From assembly GCA_035457345.1 (NCBI GenBank), contig DATIBT010000013.1, positions 1 through 16,518 on the forward strand: a stretch of DNA of 16,518 nt. Direction: 5' to 3'. Position 1 is the first letter of the stretch. Each line of letters starts with the position of its first letter. The notes below the pieces were generated by a model. That model worked only from the letters and a program-made list of their open reading frames with translations. It had not been told where the DNA came from and did no database searches. Made by a program: the position numbers and the translations under genes. Below, piece after piece: positions 7,554 through 13,062 of this stretch. Source of the DNA: DASTDY01 sp035457345. Lineage in GTDB: Bacteria; Patescibacteriota; Saccharimonadia; Saccharimonadales; EFPC-124.

Positions 7554-8231
7554 TTGGTTGATGTTGCTGCGGCAATCCGTATGCAGGTATTCGCGATTCG
7601 TCATTCGCAAGAGGTGCGCCGGACCGAGGCGGGTGACGTCATTCTGGTCCGGCCGTCCGGGGATAGATGGATCCCGCTCGAAGACTTGCGGGGGATCGAT
7701 GATGTTCCGCCAGATGAACGGTATGAGATAATCCTGGCTGCGGCCTCGGCTGCTGACGAAAACCCGAGGCTCGAGACACTACCCATCAGCCTGTTCCCCT
7801 TGAACGGCAAGGTAGAGGAAAGTGGTGGCGGCCAGATATGGATCGATGCTGATGGCACCGAAAGATTTATGGGTGCCGTCCACGAGCTCAGCACACTCAG
7901 GCTTGATGTTGCCAGGCCTGAGCCACTATTGCTAGGCCTGCGCCGCGTACCGCGGAACAAGTGGCAGCGCGTTATCGCCAGTATCGATGACGAAGGTCAC
8001 ATCTTTGGGCGGGGGCCAGCTTTCCCGCTTGCAGTTACGGTTTACTGCCCGCGACTAACAACCCGGCATGTGCGGTTGGTGGTTGAGACGCAGCTCGGCC
8101 TGGTGGTGGCCGGTTACCTGATTGACCGGACTGGTCAGCGAACCGCCATCAAAACCGGCAAGCCTCTGCCTCGGCGATTGGTGGCAACCTACGACGCTGC
8201 AGGTAAACCCTGCGTGGTTTTCATGCCATAG
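7554..8231 (+). CDS. Hypothetical protein, GC-rich orphan gene
   Basis: I do not recognise this 225-residue protein. It has no signal peptide and no membrane helix and should be cytoplasmic. The sequence is rich in short hydrophobic stretches separated by charged turns, which suggests a largely beta fold, especially from about 95 onwards. An early segment, about 27-48, reads like GDVILVRPSGDRWIPLEDL. The start is TTG 7554 behind a GGAGGTGA site; a later ATG at 7581 would remove nine residues. Base composition differs from the neighbours: the line 7621-7680 has 41 G+C of 60, against about half in nearby core genes such as rpoD. It stands alone between argS and msrB, closed by a strong hairpin at 8248-8289. 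It shares the TTG/GTG start, strong ribosome binding site and hairpin end with the genes at 9339, 11145 and 12096. The coding call is fairly secure; the function is unknown. Confidence 0.75.
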   Translation: MVDVAAAIRMQVFAIRHSQEVRRTEAGDVILVRPSGDRWIPLEDLRGIDDVPPDERYEIILAAASAADENPRLETLPISLFPLNGKVEESGGGQIWIDADGTERFMGAVHELSTLRLDVARPEPLLLGLRRVPRNKWQRVIASIDDEGHIFGRGPAFPLAVTVYCPRLTTRHVRLVVETQLGLVVAGYLIDRTGQRTAIKTGKPLPRRLVATYDAAGKPCVVFMP

Positions 8232-8247
8232 GCCGTCTCCCTTTCGG

Positions 8248-8289
8248 GTCCGGACGGAAGGATCCCCCGTGGCTTCCTTCCGTCCGGGC
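8248..8289 (+). terminator. GC-rich hairpin after the 7554 gene, no U-tract
   Basis: CCGGACGGAAGG (8250-8261) pairs perfectly with CCTTCCGTCCGG (8276-8287) across a 14-nt loop; one more A-T pair inside and a G-T plus G-C outside extend it. It begins 16 nt after the stop and ends just before the msrB promoter. No run of T follows on either strand, so it is not a classical intrinsic terminator. It may mark a 3' end, stabilise the message, or insulate the next promoter. Confidence 0.55.
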
Positions 8290-8301
8290 GACAACGCGAC
8301 T

Positions 8302-8310
8302 TGCTATAAT
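8302..8310 (+). promoter_or_regulatory. msrB promoter, extended -10, leaderless
   Basis: TGC followed by a perfect TATAAT (8305-8310) is an extended -10 element. The ATG of msrB at 8317 begins 6 nt after it, just where transcription should start, so the msrB mRNA is predicted to be leaderless. Confidence 0.78.
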
Positions 8311-8316
8311 CAGAAT

Positions 8317-8715
8317 ATGCCCAATAAACAAACAACCGACGCCGAGTGGCATAAGCTCCTCAGCCCCGAGCAGTACCATGTGCTACGCGAAAAGGGAACT
8401 GAGTTGCCGTTCACTGGAAAATACGAAACCGAAAACGGCGTAGGTAGATATGTATGTGCGGCCTGTGGCGCCGATTTGTTCGACAGTGGCACTAAATTTG
8501 ACGCCCACTGCGGCTGGCCTAGTTTTTACGATGCGAAAGAGGGTGCGGTAGAATTCCACAAAGACACCAGCCACGGCATGACGCGCACCGAAGTTACTTG
8601 CACAAACTGTGGCAGCCACCTAGGCCACATCTTTGACGACGCGCCCGACCAACCGACCGGACAACGCTACTGTATAAATTCCATCTCGCTAGATTTTAAG
8701 CCGAAAGAGAGCTGA
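8317..8715 (+). CDS. msrB: Peptide-methionine (R)-S-oxide reductase
   Basis: MsrB reduces the R form of methionine sulfoxide in oxidised proteins. The 132-residue product is a complete single-domain MsrB. Two zinc-binding pairs are present, CAAC (C47, C50) and CTNC (C95, C98). The substrate-binding CGWPSF (65-70), GMTRTEV, SHLGHIFDD and PTGQRYCINS are all intact, with the catalytic cysteine C119 in RYCIN. C65 sits in the position of the usual resolving cysteine. The reading frame is open much further upstream, to 8122, but the promoter -10 box directly before ATG 8317, the hairpin at 8248-8289, and the family's normal length fix the start here. The stop is 2 nt before the orn start, so both are transcribed together. 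No signal peptide is seen; the enzyme acts in the cytoplasm. Confidence 0.96.
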   Translation: MPNKQTTDAEWHKLLSPEQYHVLREKGTELPFTGKYETENGVGRYVCAACGADLFDSGTKFDAHCGWPSFYDAKEGAVEFHKDTSHGMTRTEVTCTNCGSHLGHIFDDAPDQPTGQRYCINSISLDFKPKES

Positions 8716-8717
8716 TT

Positions 8718-9272
8718 ATGACTGACCTGAAAAAAGTAACGCCAACTAAGCTGTTATGGATAGATTTAGAAATGACGGGGCTCAATCCGCAAAAAGACCG
8801 CATTGTCGAAGTGGCGGCCATTGTTACTGATTGGGATTTTAACGAATTGGACAGGTTTGAAAGTGGCGTCGGCCAAAACGAGCAAGAGATAAAAGGTCTG
8901 TTTGCGGCTAATCCTTGGGCTTCCGCCCGGCCTGAGAGCACAAAAGAACTCATTGATTTGTCGCTCGCGAGCCAGCCCGAGAAGGAAATTGAAGCAAAGG
9001 TACGTGCTCTCATGGACGAACATCTGAGTGGCGATGAAGTGATGTTGCTGGCCGGAAATTCTATCCACCAGGACCGCGCGTTTATTCGGCACTGGTGGCC
9101 GTTAGTTAATGAGAGGTTACATTACCGCATGCTCGACGTCAGTGCCTGGAAGGTGGTCATGCAAGCTAAATACGGCTTGGAATTTCCCAAAAAAGAGACG
9201 CACCGTGCGCTCGATGACATTCTTGAAAGTATTGATGAGCTCAAGTTTTACTTAGGCAAAGTCAACGGGTAA
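8718..9272 (+). CDS. orn: Oligoribonuclease
   Basis: Orn is a 3'-5' exoribonuclease of the DEDDh group that finishes RNA decay by cutting di- and short oligonucleotides to mononucleotides, including pGpG from c-di-GMP breakdown. The product has 184 residues, the normal length. Catalytic residues are D16 and E18 (WIDLEMTGL), D119 (NSIHQDRAF), and H162 with D167 (HRALDDILESI). LHYRMLDVSAWK is the usual middle block. The start ATG is 2 nt after the msrB stop, so the genes form an operon driven by the msrB promoter. Orn is best known from Proteobacteria and Actinobacteria. Its presence beside a diguanylate cyclase candidate (3251-4051) allows, but does not show, a complete c-di-GMP turnover route if a phosphodiesterase exists elsewhere. 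Confidence 0.96.
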   Translation: MTDLKKVTPTKLLWIDLEMTGLNPQKDRIVEVAAIVTDWDFNELDRFESGVGQNEQEIKGLFAANPWASARPESTKELIDLSLASQPEKEIEAKVRALMDEHLSGDEVMLLAGNSIHQDRAFIRHWWPLVNERLHYRMLDVSAWKVVMQAKYGLEFPKKETHRALDDILESIDELKFYLGKVNG

Positions 9273-9327
9273 GTTTGCAAGGATTATTATTTTGTTGTAA
9301 GAATACTAGGTAAGTGTCGACTGACCC

Positions 9328-9333
9328 GGAGGT
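9328..9333 (+). promoter_or_regulatory. Ribosome binding site deciding a GTG start
   Basis: GGAGGT lies 5 nt before GTG 9339. A small 4-bp hairpin, GACC (9323-9326) with GGTC (9331-9334), would cover part of it, which might tune initiation but is too weak to insist on. Confidence 0.65.
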
Positions 9334-9338
9334 CGCTC

Positions 9339-9920
9339 GTGCCCCTTTCACAAAGTACCCCCACCGCCAGTGCGGTGATTGCCAATGCGCTTGCGGTAGC
9401 TGCCTGCGTGTTGGTGATTGCGCTGGCATTCGTACCATTCAAACTGACGGAATTTCCCCGTTTTGGTCTGTACGTGCCGCTGATCATCTTCGGCACTGTA
9501 GGTGCGGGCGTGTCTAGCGTAGCCCTGTGGGTGCCGTTTTACGGTAGCCAAGCTGAGCTGACAACAGCGTACCAGGCCAAAGCAAGCCTGTACGACACGG
9601 CCTACAACCTGGCACTTGTTGTGCTTATTGTCGGCGGAGTTGTGGTGGCGAGCCTGCTGACTGCTGGTGTAAGGATCATCTCGGCAAGAGATGGCTCACA
9701 GTCAGTGATAGGCTGGAGTGTGGTCATTCTGGCGCTCGTTGTTGGCGCCGCTAGCTGGCATACCTTCTATTTGTGGCGTGCCTACGGCGCGTGGCAACAA
9801 GGGGGCCTTCCGCCTATGCCACTGTGGCAGCAAATAGGCGTGTGGGCAGCGCCATTGTTGGCGATGGGTTTTGCCTTGCGGCACCTCCGTGCGCCCCAGG
9901 CTGGAACCCGCAAGCAGTAG
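9339..9920 (+). CDS. Hypothetical membrane protein with five predicted helices
   Basis: I do not recognise the family. The 193-residue protein has five predicted membrane helices at about 12-33, 43-66, 88-113, 121-146 and 163-182, with short loops and a basic tail ending RAPQAGTRKQ. The longest loops are at 67-87 (polar, with several tyrosines) and 147-162. No catalytic or binding motif stands out. GTG 9339 is the start, backed by GGAGGT 5 nt upstream. The gap to orn is 66 bases; TATTAT at 9285-9290 could be a -10 box but lacks a -35 partner, so no promoter is claimed. A strong hairpin follows the stop. G+C is nearer to the host average than in the other three orphan genes (32 of 60 at 9421-9480). 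Confidence 0.8.
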   Translation: MPLSQSTPTASAVIANALAVAACVLVIALAFVPFKLTEFPRFGLYVPLIIFGTVGAGVSSVALWVPFYGSQAELTTAYQAKASLYDTAYNLALVVLIVGGVVVASLLTAGVRIISARDGSQSVIGWSVVILALVVGAASWHTFYLWRAYGAWQQGGLPPMPLWQQIGVWAAPLLAMGFALRHLRAPQAGTRKQ

Positions 9921-9931
9921 CAACGGACGCA

Positions 9932-9966
9932 GCGGCCGGGCAAGGGAGCATTCCACGCCCGGCCGC
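9932..9966 (+). terminator. GC-rich hairpin after the 9339 gene, no adjacent U-tract
   Basis: GCGGCCGGGC (9932-9941) and GCCCGGCCGC (9957-9966) form a perfect 10-bp stem, starting 11 nt after the stop. The loop is 15 nt and may fold further (GGA with TCC). The GCCGGC hexamer is repeated directly downstream at 9967-9972 and 9975-9980. A run of T occurs only at 10005-10011, too far away to serve as the U-tract of this stem. Confidence 0.55.
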
Positions 9967-9988
9967 GCCGGCAAGCCGGCACTTACGC

Positions 9989-10016
9989 TTCACAACTAGT
10001 ACTACTTTTTTGTAAT
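9989..10016 (+). promoter_or_regulatory. Promoter of the YjbR-like gene
   Basis: TTCACA (9989-9994, five of six matches to TTGACA) and TGTAAT (10011-10016, five of six to TATAAT) are 16 nt apart. Initiation near 10023 would leave about 2-3 nt before ATG 10026. Confidence 0.65.
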
Positions 10017-10025
10017 GTTGAATAT

Positions 10026-10346
10026 ATGATGACCCACAAACAGCTGGAAGAATACATACTTAGTATGCCGAACGCGCGGCTCGATTATCCCTTTGGCAAA
10101 GATGTTGCCGTCTATAAAGCGGGCGACAAAATGTTTGCGCTCATTAGCGAGCACTCAGATCCAGTGCGTATCAGTCTAAAATGCGACCCGCTGCTTGCAG
10201 AACATCTGCGCGAAAAATACGAAAGCGTTCTGCCTGGGTATCATCTCAACAAAAAGCACTGGAATACGGTTATTTGCTCTGGCCAGTTGAACGAGCAGGA
10301 AATCAAAGACCTCATTGTCCATTCATATAATCTGGTGGCTGGCTAA
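10026..10346 (+). CDS. MmcQ/YjbR family protein
   Basis: The 106-residue protein belongs to the MmcQ/YjbR group, small cytoplasmic proteins with a CyaY-like DNA-binding fold whose cellular role is poorly known. Visible family features are the opening around YILSMPNARLDYPFG, then DVAVYKAGDKMFALI, the RISLKCDPLLAEHLR block, and HLNKKHWNTVI followed by LIVHSYNLV. Length is close to the family norm. Two ATG codons stand in tandem (10026 and 10029); the first follows the -10 box by 9 nt and no Shine-Dalgarno sequence is present. The TAA stop (10344-10346) interlocks with the stop of the convergent gene on the other strand within the four bases CTAA at 10343-10346. Confidence 0.9.
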   Translation: MMTHKQLEEYILSMPNARLDYPFGKDVAVYKAGDKMFALISEHSDPVRISLKCDPLLAEHLREKYESVLPGYHLNKKHWNTVICSGQLNEQEIKDLIVHSYNLVAG

Positions 10347-10939
10347 AGCTGGATTTTACTGAGTTGGTCGTTAATGAGAACGAGGTTAGCCATGGTTTGT
10401 TCAAGTACTGCTTTGGCGTCTTGGCTGCTCACGGCGTCGCTCATTTTTTTGGCAAGGTCAAAGGTACCGTTTACTTTATCGGTTACGGTGGTAATGTAGA
10501 CGCGGTCAAAGGTACCGCTGAGCTTGGCTTTTTCTAGCGCTTCTTCGGCGTCGCCCATGCCCTGCGCTTCGGTAACTGTCTCTGGAATTTCAGCAACGCC
10601 AAAGAGTTTGCTGGCTTGTTCGCTAAGATCATTCGAGTTGGTGATGAGCAGGGTAGTTGCCTCGGCATTCAGTTTTTTAAGGTCAGCGTTTTTAATAGTA
10701 GGCTTTTGTTTTTCTAGTAACGCTTGAAGGTTGCTAGTGCGGGCAGCCAGCGCCACAAAATCGTCTTGAGGGCCTTTTGAAAGGCTAGTCACAAGCGATA
10801 GGCCGCCAACAATAATGATAATCACAAATAAAATTAACCCGGCAAGCATGGCGATTTTCTTGCCACCCACACCACCACCCGAAGAAAAACCGGCTGGTTT
10901 GTTGTACTGCGCGGCCGCGCCATAATATTTAGGTTGCAT
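10343..10939 (-). CDS. Hypothetical single-span membrane protein
   Basis: This 198-residue protein is the only minus-strand gene in the window. It has a short cytoplasmic head (QPKYYGAAAQYNKP, then a Gly-rich stretch and KK), one strong membrane helix at about 29-51 rich in Ile and Val, and an outside domain of about 147 residues. That domain is rich in Ala, Leu, Lys and Glu and should be all-helical, possibly coiled coil. No enzymatic motif is visible and I cannot name a family. I chose the ATG at 10939: an in-frame ATG at 10948 lies inside the TATAAT of its own promoter and cannot be transcribed from it. The stop interlocks with that of the YjbR-like gene. Anchored helical proteins of this type are common in small-genome candidate phyla, but the role is unknown. 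Confidence 0.83.
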   Translation of the reverse strand: MQPKYYGAAAQYNKPAGFSSGGGVGGKKIAMLAGLILFVIIIIVGGLSLVTSLSKGPQDDFVALAARTSNLQALLEKQKPTIKNADLKKLNAEATTLLITNSNDLSEQASKLFGVAEIPETVTEAQGMGDAEEALEKAKLSGTFDRVYITTVTDKVNGTFDLAKKMSDAVSSQDAKAVLEQTMANLVLINDQLSKIQL

Positions 10940-10946
10940 ATGTAGC

Positions 10947-10952
10947 ATTATA
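10947..10952 (-). promoter_or_regulatory. -10 box of the minus-strand membrane protein gene
   Basis: On the minus strand TATAAT is followed after 7 nt by the ATG at 10939, so the transcript would be leaderless. No convincing -35 box is seen 16-18 nt upstream. The promoter stands back-to-back with the plus-strand promoter at 10981-11009. Confidence 0.65.
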
Positions 10953-10980
10953 AACCATAAGGGCGACTCGGTGGTAAGTA

Positions 10981-11009
10981 TTGCTAATCATTCAATTTGA
11001 TAGTATAAT
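10981..11009 (+). promoter_or_regulatory. Promoter of the 11145 gene
   Basis: TTGCTA (10981-10986, four of six) and TATAAT (11004-11009) are separated by 17 nt. Initiation near 11016 would give a leader of about 129 nt before GTG 11145, very unlike the near-leaderless core genes here. Confidence 0.7.
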
Positions 11010-11044
11010 TTGTATCGGTTTTTCGCACATTACACACTATTTGC

Positions 11045-11108
11045 GGTACCGCGCCTATAAGCTACGAGATGGCTTATGAGCGCGGTACCTGCAGACAGAA
11101 AGCAGGTA
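11045..11108 (+). promoter_or_regulatory. Structured leader with two competing hairpins
   Basis: Hairpin A pairs GGTACCGCGC (11045-11054) with GCGCGGTACC (11080-11089), then after one C/A mismatch continues with TATAAGC (11056-11062) against GCTTATG (11072-11078), around a 9-nt loop. Hairpin B pairs TACCTGC (11086-11092) with GCAGGTA (11102-11108) around a 9-nt loop. The two share 11086-11089, so they cannot both form completely. Both lie upstream of the ribosome binding site at 11136-11140. The arrangement resembles an attenuator or riboswitch expression platform, but I recognise no known aptamer. Confidence 0.55.
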
Positions 11109-11135
11109 GCTACACGCCGCAGTTCACCTTTTATG

Positions 11136-11140
11136 GGAGG
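11136..11140 (+). promoter_or_regulatory. Ribosome binding site deciding a GTG start
   Basis: GGAGG (extended to GGGAGG from 11135) lies 4 nt before GTG 11145. It favours this start over the in-frame ATG at 11076, which sits inside the leader hairpin and has no ribosome binding site. Confidence 0.68.
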
Positions 11141-11144
11141 AAAC

Positions 11145-11897
11145 GTGTTTTTCGGTACGTACGTAACCGACCCGGGCAACAAGTTCGCGGTCGAGGTGCT
11201 GATCAACGGTTCGCCGGCGGAGCTCTTCCGGCGTTCCGGTGACGGCAAGGTGTTCGTGGCCGGTCAGCCCGGTCAGCATTACACCCTGCGGGTGCACAAC
11301 ATGACCCTCGGGCGTCTCGAGATCGTCTGCGCGGTCGACCAGCGCTCCACCACGATCGACGGTCCGGCCACGCTCGACAATCGTGGCATGATCGTTGACC
11401 CCGGCGATTCGGGCGAGTTCAAGGGCTGGCGTCTCAACAGCGGCAGCGTGGGCGAGTTCGTCTTCGCCGACCTCGGCAGTGACGTGAGTACGCAGGCGAC
11501 GGGCGGTGCGGGTGGCGCCGGCATCATCGGCTTCGCGGCCTTCACCGAGTTGGCGTCCGTGCCCCAGTCCTTGCCGTACATGCCCGATCCCGCCAGCGGG
11601 CCCTTCGCGCGGCGCAGCGAGGGCTATGGTTCCCGCTTCGGCGGGGGCGAAGAGCTGCTGCGGATGCCGGTCGAGTCCTACGGCCCGTCCGTGGGCACCG
11701 GCATCGGTCCCACCATCCCGGATCCGGTCCGGGTGGTTCGCTTCCAGCGAGCGGGCGGCGCACCGTCGGTGCTTGCCATCGGCTACCACACGCCCGACAT
11801 GCTGGCCGCGATGGGTGTCCTCCGGCGCGAACCGCTGCCCTTCCCGGAGCAGCGGCCGTTCGGCACTGGCTACGACGCCTACAGGCGCGTCCGCTGA
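11145..11897 (+). CDS. Hypothetical GC-rich orphan protein with beta-rich N-terminal domain
   Basis: The 250-residue product has no signal peptide or membrane helix. Residues about 15-110 look like a compact beta domain that opens with VEVLINGSP and includes YTLRVHN, the turn IDGPATLDNRGMIVDPG, and FKGWRLNSGSVGEFVF. A Gly/Ala-rich link at 119-129 leads into GIIGFAAFTE. The end carries VVRFQRAGGAPSVLAIGY and a LAAMGV segment. From memory this order resembles a scattered bacterial family of uncharacterised proteins with a VEVLVNG start and a GVIGVAxFxE motif; I have no name or function for it. G+C is high (44 of 60 at 11461-11520). The start GTG 11145 has GGGAGG upstream; ATG 11076 would add 23 residues from within the leader hairpin. 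It is a single-gene unit between its own promoter and a hairpin. Confidence 0.78.
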   Translation: MFFGTYVTDPGNKFAVEVLINGSPAELFRRSGDGKVFVAGQPGQHYTLRVHNMTLGRLEIVCAVDQRSTTIDGPATLDNRGMIVDPGDSGEFKGWRLNSGSVGEFVFADLGSDVSTQATGGAGGAGIIGFAAFTELASVPQSLPYMPDPASGPFARRSEGYGSRFGGGEELLRMPVESYGPSVGTGIGPTIPDPVRVVRFQRAGGAPSVLAIGYHTPDMLAAMGVLRREPLPFPEQRPFGTGYDAYRRVR

Positions 11898-11918
11898 CAC
11901 CTGCAAGTGCGAGAGGCT

Positions 11919-11944
11919 CCGGGGCGCGTACATGCGCGTCCCGG
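11919..11944 (+). terminator. GC-rich hairpin after the 11145 gene, no U-tract
   Basis: CCGGGGCGCG (11919-11928) pairs with CGCGTCCCGG (11935-11944), ten pairs with one G-T, around a 6-nt loop. It starts 21 nt after the stop. The following bases are CCCTCACC, with no run of T. Confidence 0.55.
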
Positions 11945-11992
11945 CCCTCACCAGAGTCTTTGAGTTGTATCGAAGATTGCGGTGAGCGAGTA

Positions 11993-12021
11993 TTGACGTT
12001 ATTTGCGTTAAATTATATAAT
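11993..12021 (+). promoter_or_regulatory. Near-consensus promoter of the serpin-like gene
   Basis: TTGACG (11993-11998, five of six) and a perfect TATAAT (12016-12021) are 17 nt apart, within an AT-rich stretch. It is among the best matches to a sigma-70 promoter in the window. Initiation near 12028 would give a leader of about 68 nt. Confidence 0.82.
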
Positions 12022-12031
12022 TATTTACGTT

Positions 12032-12078
12032 TTACATCTGGTAACCCGCCGATGTAATTGTTTCCCTGTGTGCAGGGA
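12032..12078 (+). promoter_or_regulatory. Two small stem-loops in the leader of the serpin-like gene
   Basis: TTACATC (12032-12038) pairs with GATGTAA (12051-12057) around 12 nt, close to the predicted 5' end. TCCCTG (12063-12068) pairs with CAGGGA (12073-12078) around TGTG, ending 8 nt before the GGAGG. A 5'-terminal stem could protect the message; regulation is possible but not shown. Confidence 0.45.
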
Positions 12079-12086
12079 CTACCGTT

Positions 12087-12091
12087 GGAGG
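12087..12091 (+). promoter_or_regulatory. Ribosome binding site deciding a TTG start
   Basis: GGAGG stands 4 nt before TTG 12096, the same spacing as at the 11145 gene. No ATG in this frame near the beginning offers a better start. Confidence 0.65.
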
Positions 12092-12095
12092 ATCA

Positions 12096-12959
12096 TTGCA
12101 GCAAGAGGCACAGTCTTTGGCTATTGATTTCGGTGGCCTGGCGTTGGGGCTCAGCGCGCTGGAGCTGCGTGGAGAGTGCACGCCCGCTCTGGGCGGTCAC
12201 ACCTCGCAAGCTGCGCGGACGCTCCAGGCACTCCTTTTGGAGTGGAAGAACAACTACTGGCGCCACAGCCTCACCCTGGACTGGCCGGCGAAGGCCGCGG
12301 TGGGTGGGCCTGACGAATTGAACAAATTCGTTGACGACGAGGGGCTGCTGCCGCTATTCACGAACACGCCTGGTCTGGGGCTCGCTACGCTGACCCGCAT
12401 TGCTCCGCAGTGGGGCGATGACGTTAGGAGGTATTCCACGTTCATTGACCACGACATGGGCAGAAAAGTGCGATTCCAGGCCGTCCATTTGACTGGCCTA
12501 GGGGTCATGCATTACAAGCTGACTCGCAGTCAACTGCCTCTGGCGTCGATTGGCCTTGAGGGCGGATTGCAGCTCTGGTTGTGTCAGCTGCCGGTCATGC
12601 CGGACTACCTGACGCTGGCGGAGATGGTCAACCACATCGCGCGGTCACCACGCGAGCCTGACCCCAGTCGGGACTCGGTAACCCTGCCGCGGTTCAGGCT
12701 GAACAGATATACAGTTATCGATCTGCTTCAGGGTATGGGCGTGGGTTTGGGCAGTGAGTTCCAGTGCCTGAACAGTGTGGTGCAATGGTGCCAGATCCAG
12801 GTCGGTGCGCAAACTCAGGAGGGCTCGCGACCGGCCTGTGCGTCCAAGACTCCGGTGCTGTTCGACGAGCCGTTCAGCGGCTACTTCACCCTTAACGGTG
12901 AGTCGCAGGTGCCCTTCGGCGCGTTCCAAGCCTGCCCGGACACATGGATCCACGTGTAA
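12096..12959 (+). CDS. Divergent, shortened serpin-like protein
   Basis: The 287-residue protein seems to follow the serpin fold in its last two thirds. Serpins trap serine or cysteine proteases, though some do not inhibit. Segments in serpin order are LNKFVDDEGLLPLF (75-88, like INxWVxxxTxGxIxxLL), GLATLTRIAPQWGDD (like LVLVNAIYFKGxW), a beta stretch ending LQLWLCQLP (like a sheet strand ending in ILP), VTLPRFRL (195-202, like VxLPKFKL) with DLLQGMGVG and EF, then VVQWCQIQV (228-236) and, at the end, FDEPFSGYF and PFGAF (273-277). The span from strand 5A to the DEPF motif is about nine residues shorter than usual, and the EEGTEAAAAT hinge is absent. About 60-80 residues expected in the N-terminal third are also missing. 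No signal peptide is seen. The start is TTG 12096. G+C is high (42 of 60 at 12181-12240). That a gene is here is likely; the fold is my inference by eye. Confidence 0.72.
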   Translation: MQQEAQSLAIDFGGLALGLSALELRGECTPALGGHTSQAARTLQALLLEWKNNYWRHSLTLDWPAKAAVGGPDELNKFVDDEGLLPLFTNTPGLGLATLTRIAPQWGDDVRRYSTFIDHDMGRKVRFQAVHLTGLGVMHYKLTRSQLPLASIGLEGGLQLWLCQLPVMPDYLTLAEMVNHIARSPREPDPSRDSVTLPRFRLNRYTVIDLLQGMGVGLGSEFQCLNSVVQWCQIQVGAQTQEGSRPACASKTPVLFDEPFSGYFTLNGESQVPFGAFQACPDTWIHV

Positions 12960-12975
12960 CTGCACAACAGGGGAA

Positions 12976-12999
12976 GGGCGCCGCCACCACGCGGCGCCC
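12976..12999 (+). terminator. GC-rich hairpin after the serpin-like gene, no U-tract
   Basis: GGGCGCCGC (12976-12984) and GCGGCGCCC (12991-12999) form a perfect 9-bp, all-GC stem with a 6-nt CACCAC loop, 16 nt after the stop. No run of T follows. It separates this gene from the dnaG promoter. Confidence 0.58.
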
Positions 13000-13062
13000 A
13001 CCTCCCATGGTATTTGCCTGACCGCTCGGACAGTCGAGCCGCGAGGCAAGATGCCATACTAG

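Noticed and set aside
8122..8316. An N-terminal extension of MsrB of 65 residues
   Set aside because: The frame is open by chance. It crosses the upstream gene, its hairpin and the msrB promoter, and the remaining 132 residues are a complete MsrB.
9967..10011. Repeated GCCGGC plus a T-run as an intrinsic terminator
   Set aside because: The T-run is about 25 nt beyond the last possible stem and overlaps the promoter region of the next gene.
10940..10948. ATG at 10948 (minus strand) as start of the membrane protein
   Set aside because: This ATG overlaps the TATAAT promoter element, so it would not be in the transcript made from it.
11076..11144. ATG at 11076 as start of the orphan gene
   Set aside because: It sits in the 3' arm of a strong hairpin with no ribosome binding site, while GTG 11145 has GGGAGG 4 nt upstream and begins where the recognisable domain starts.
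11124..11951. Long open frame of about 275 codons on the minus strand, opposite the 11145 gene
   Set aside because: GC-rich genes leave long open frames on the other strand. The translation is low in complexity and rich in Arg, Ala, Gly and His, with no motif, and the plus-strand gene has promoter, ribosome binding site and hairpin.
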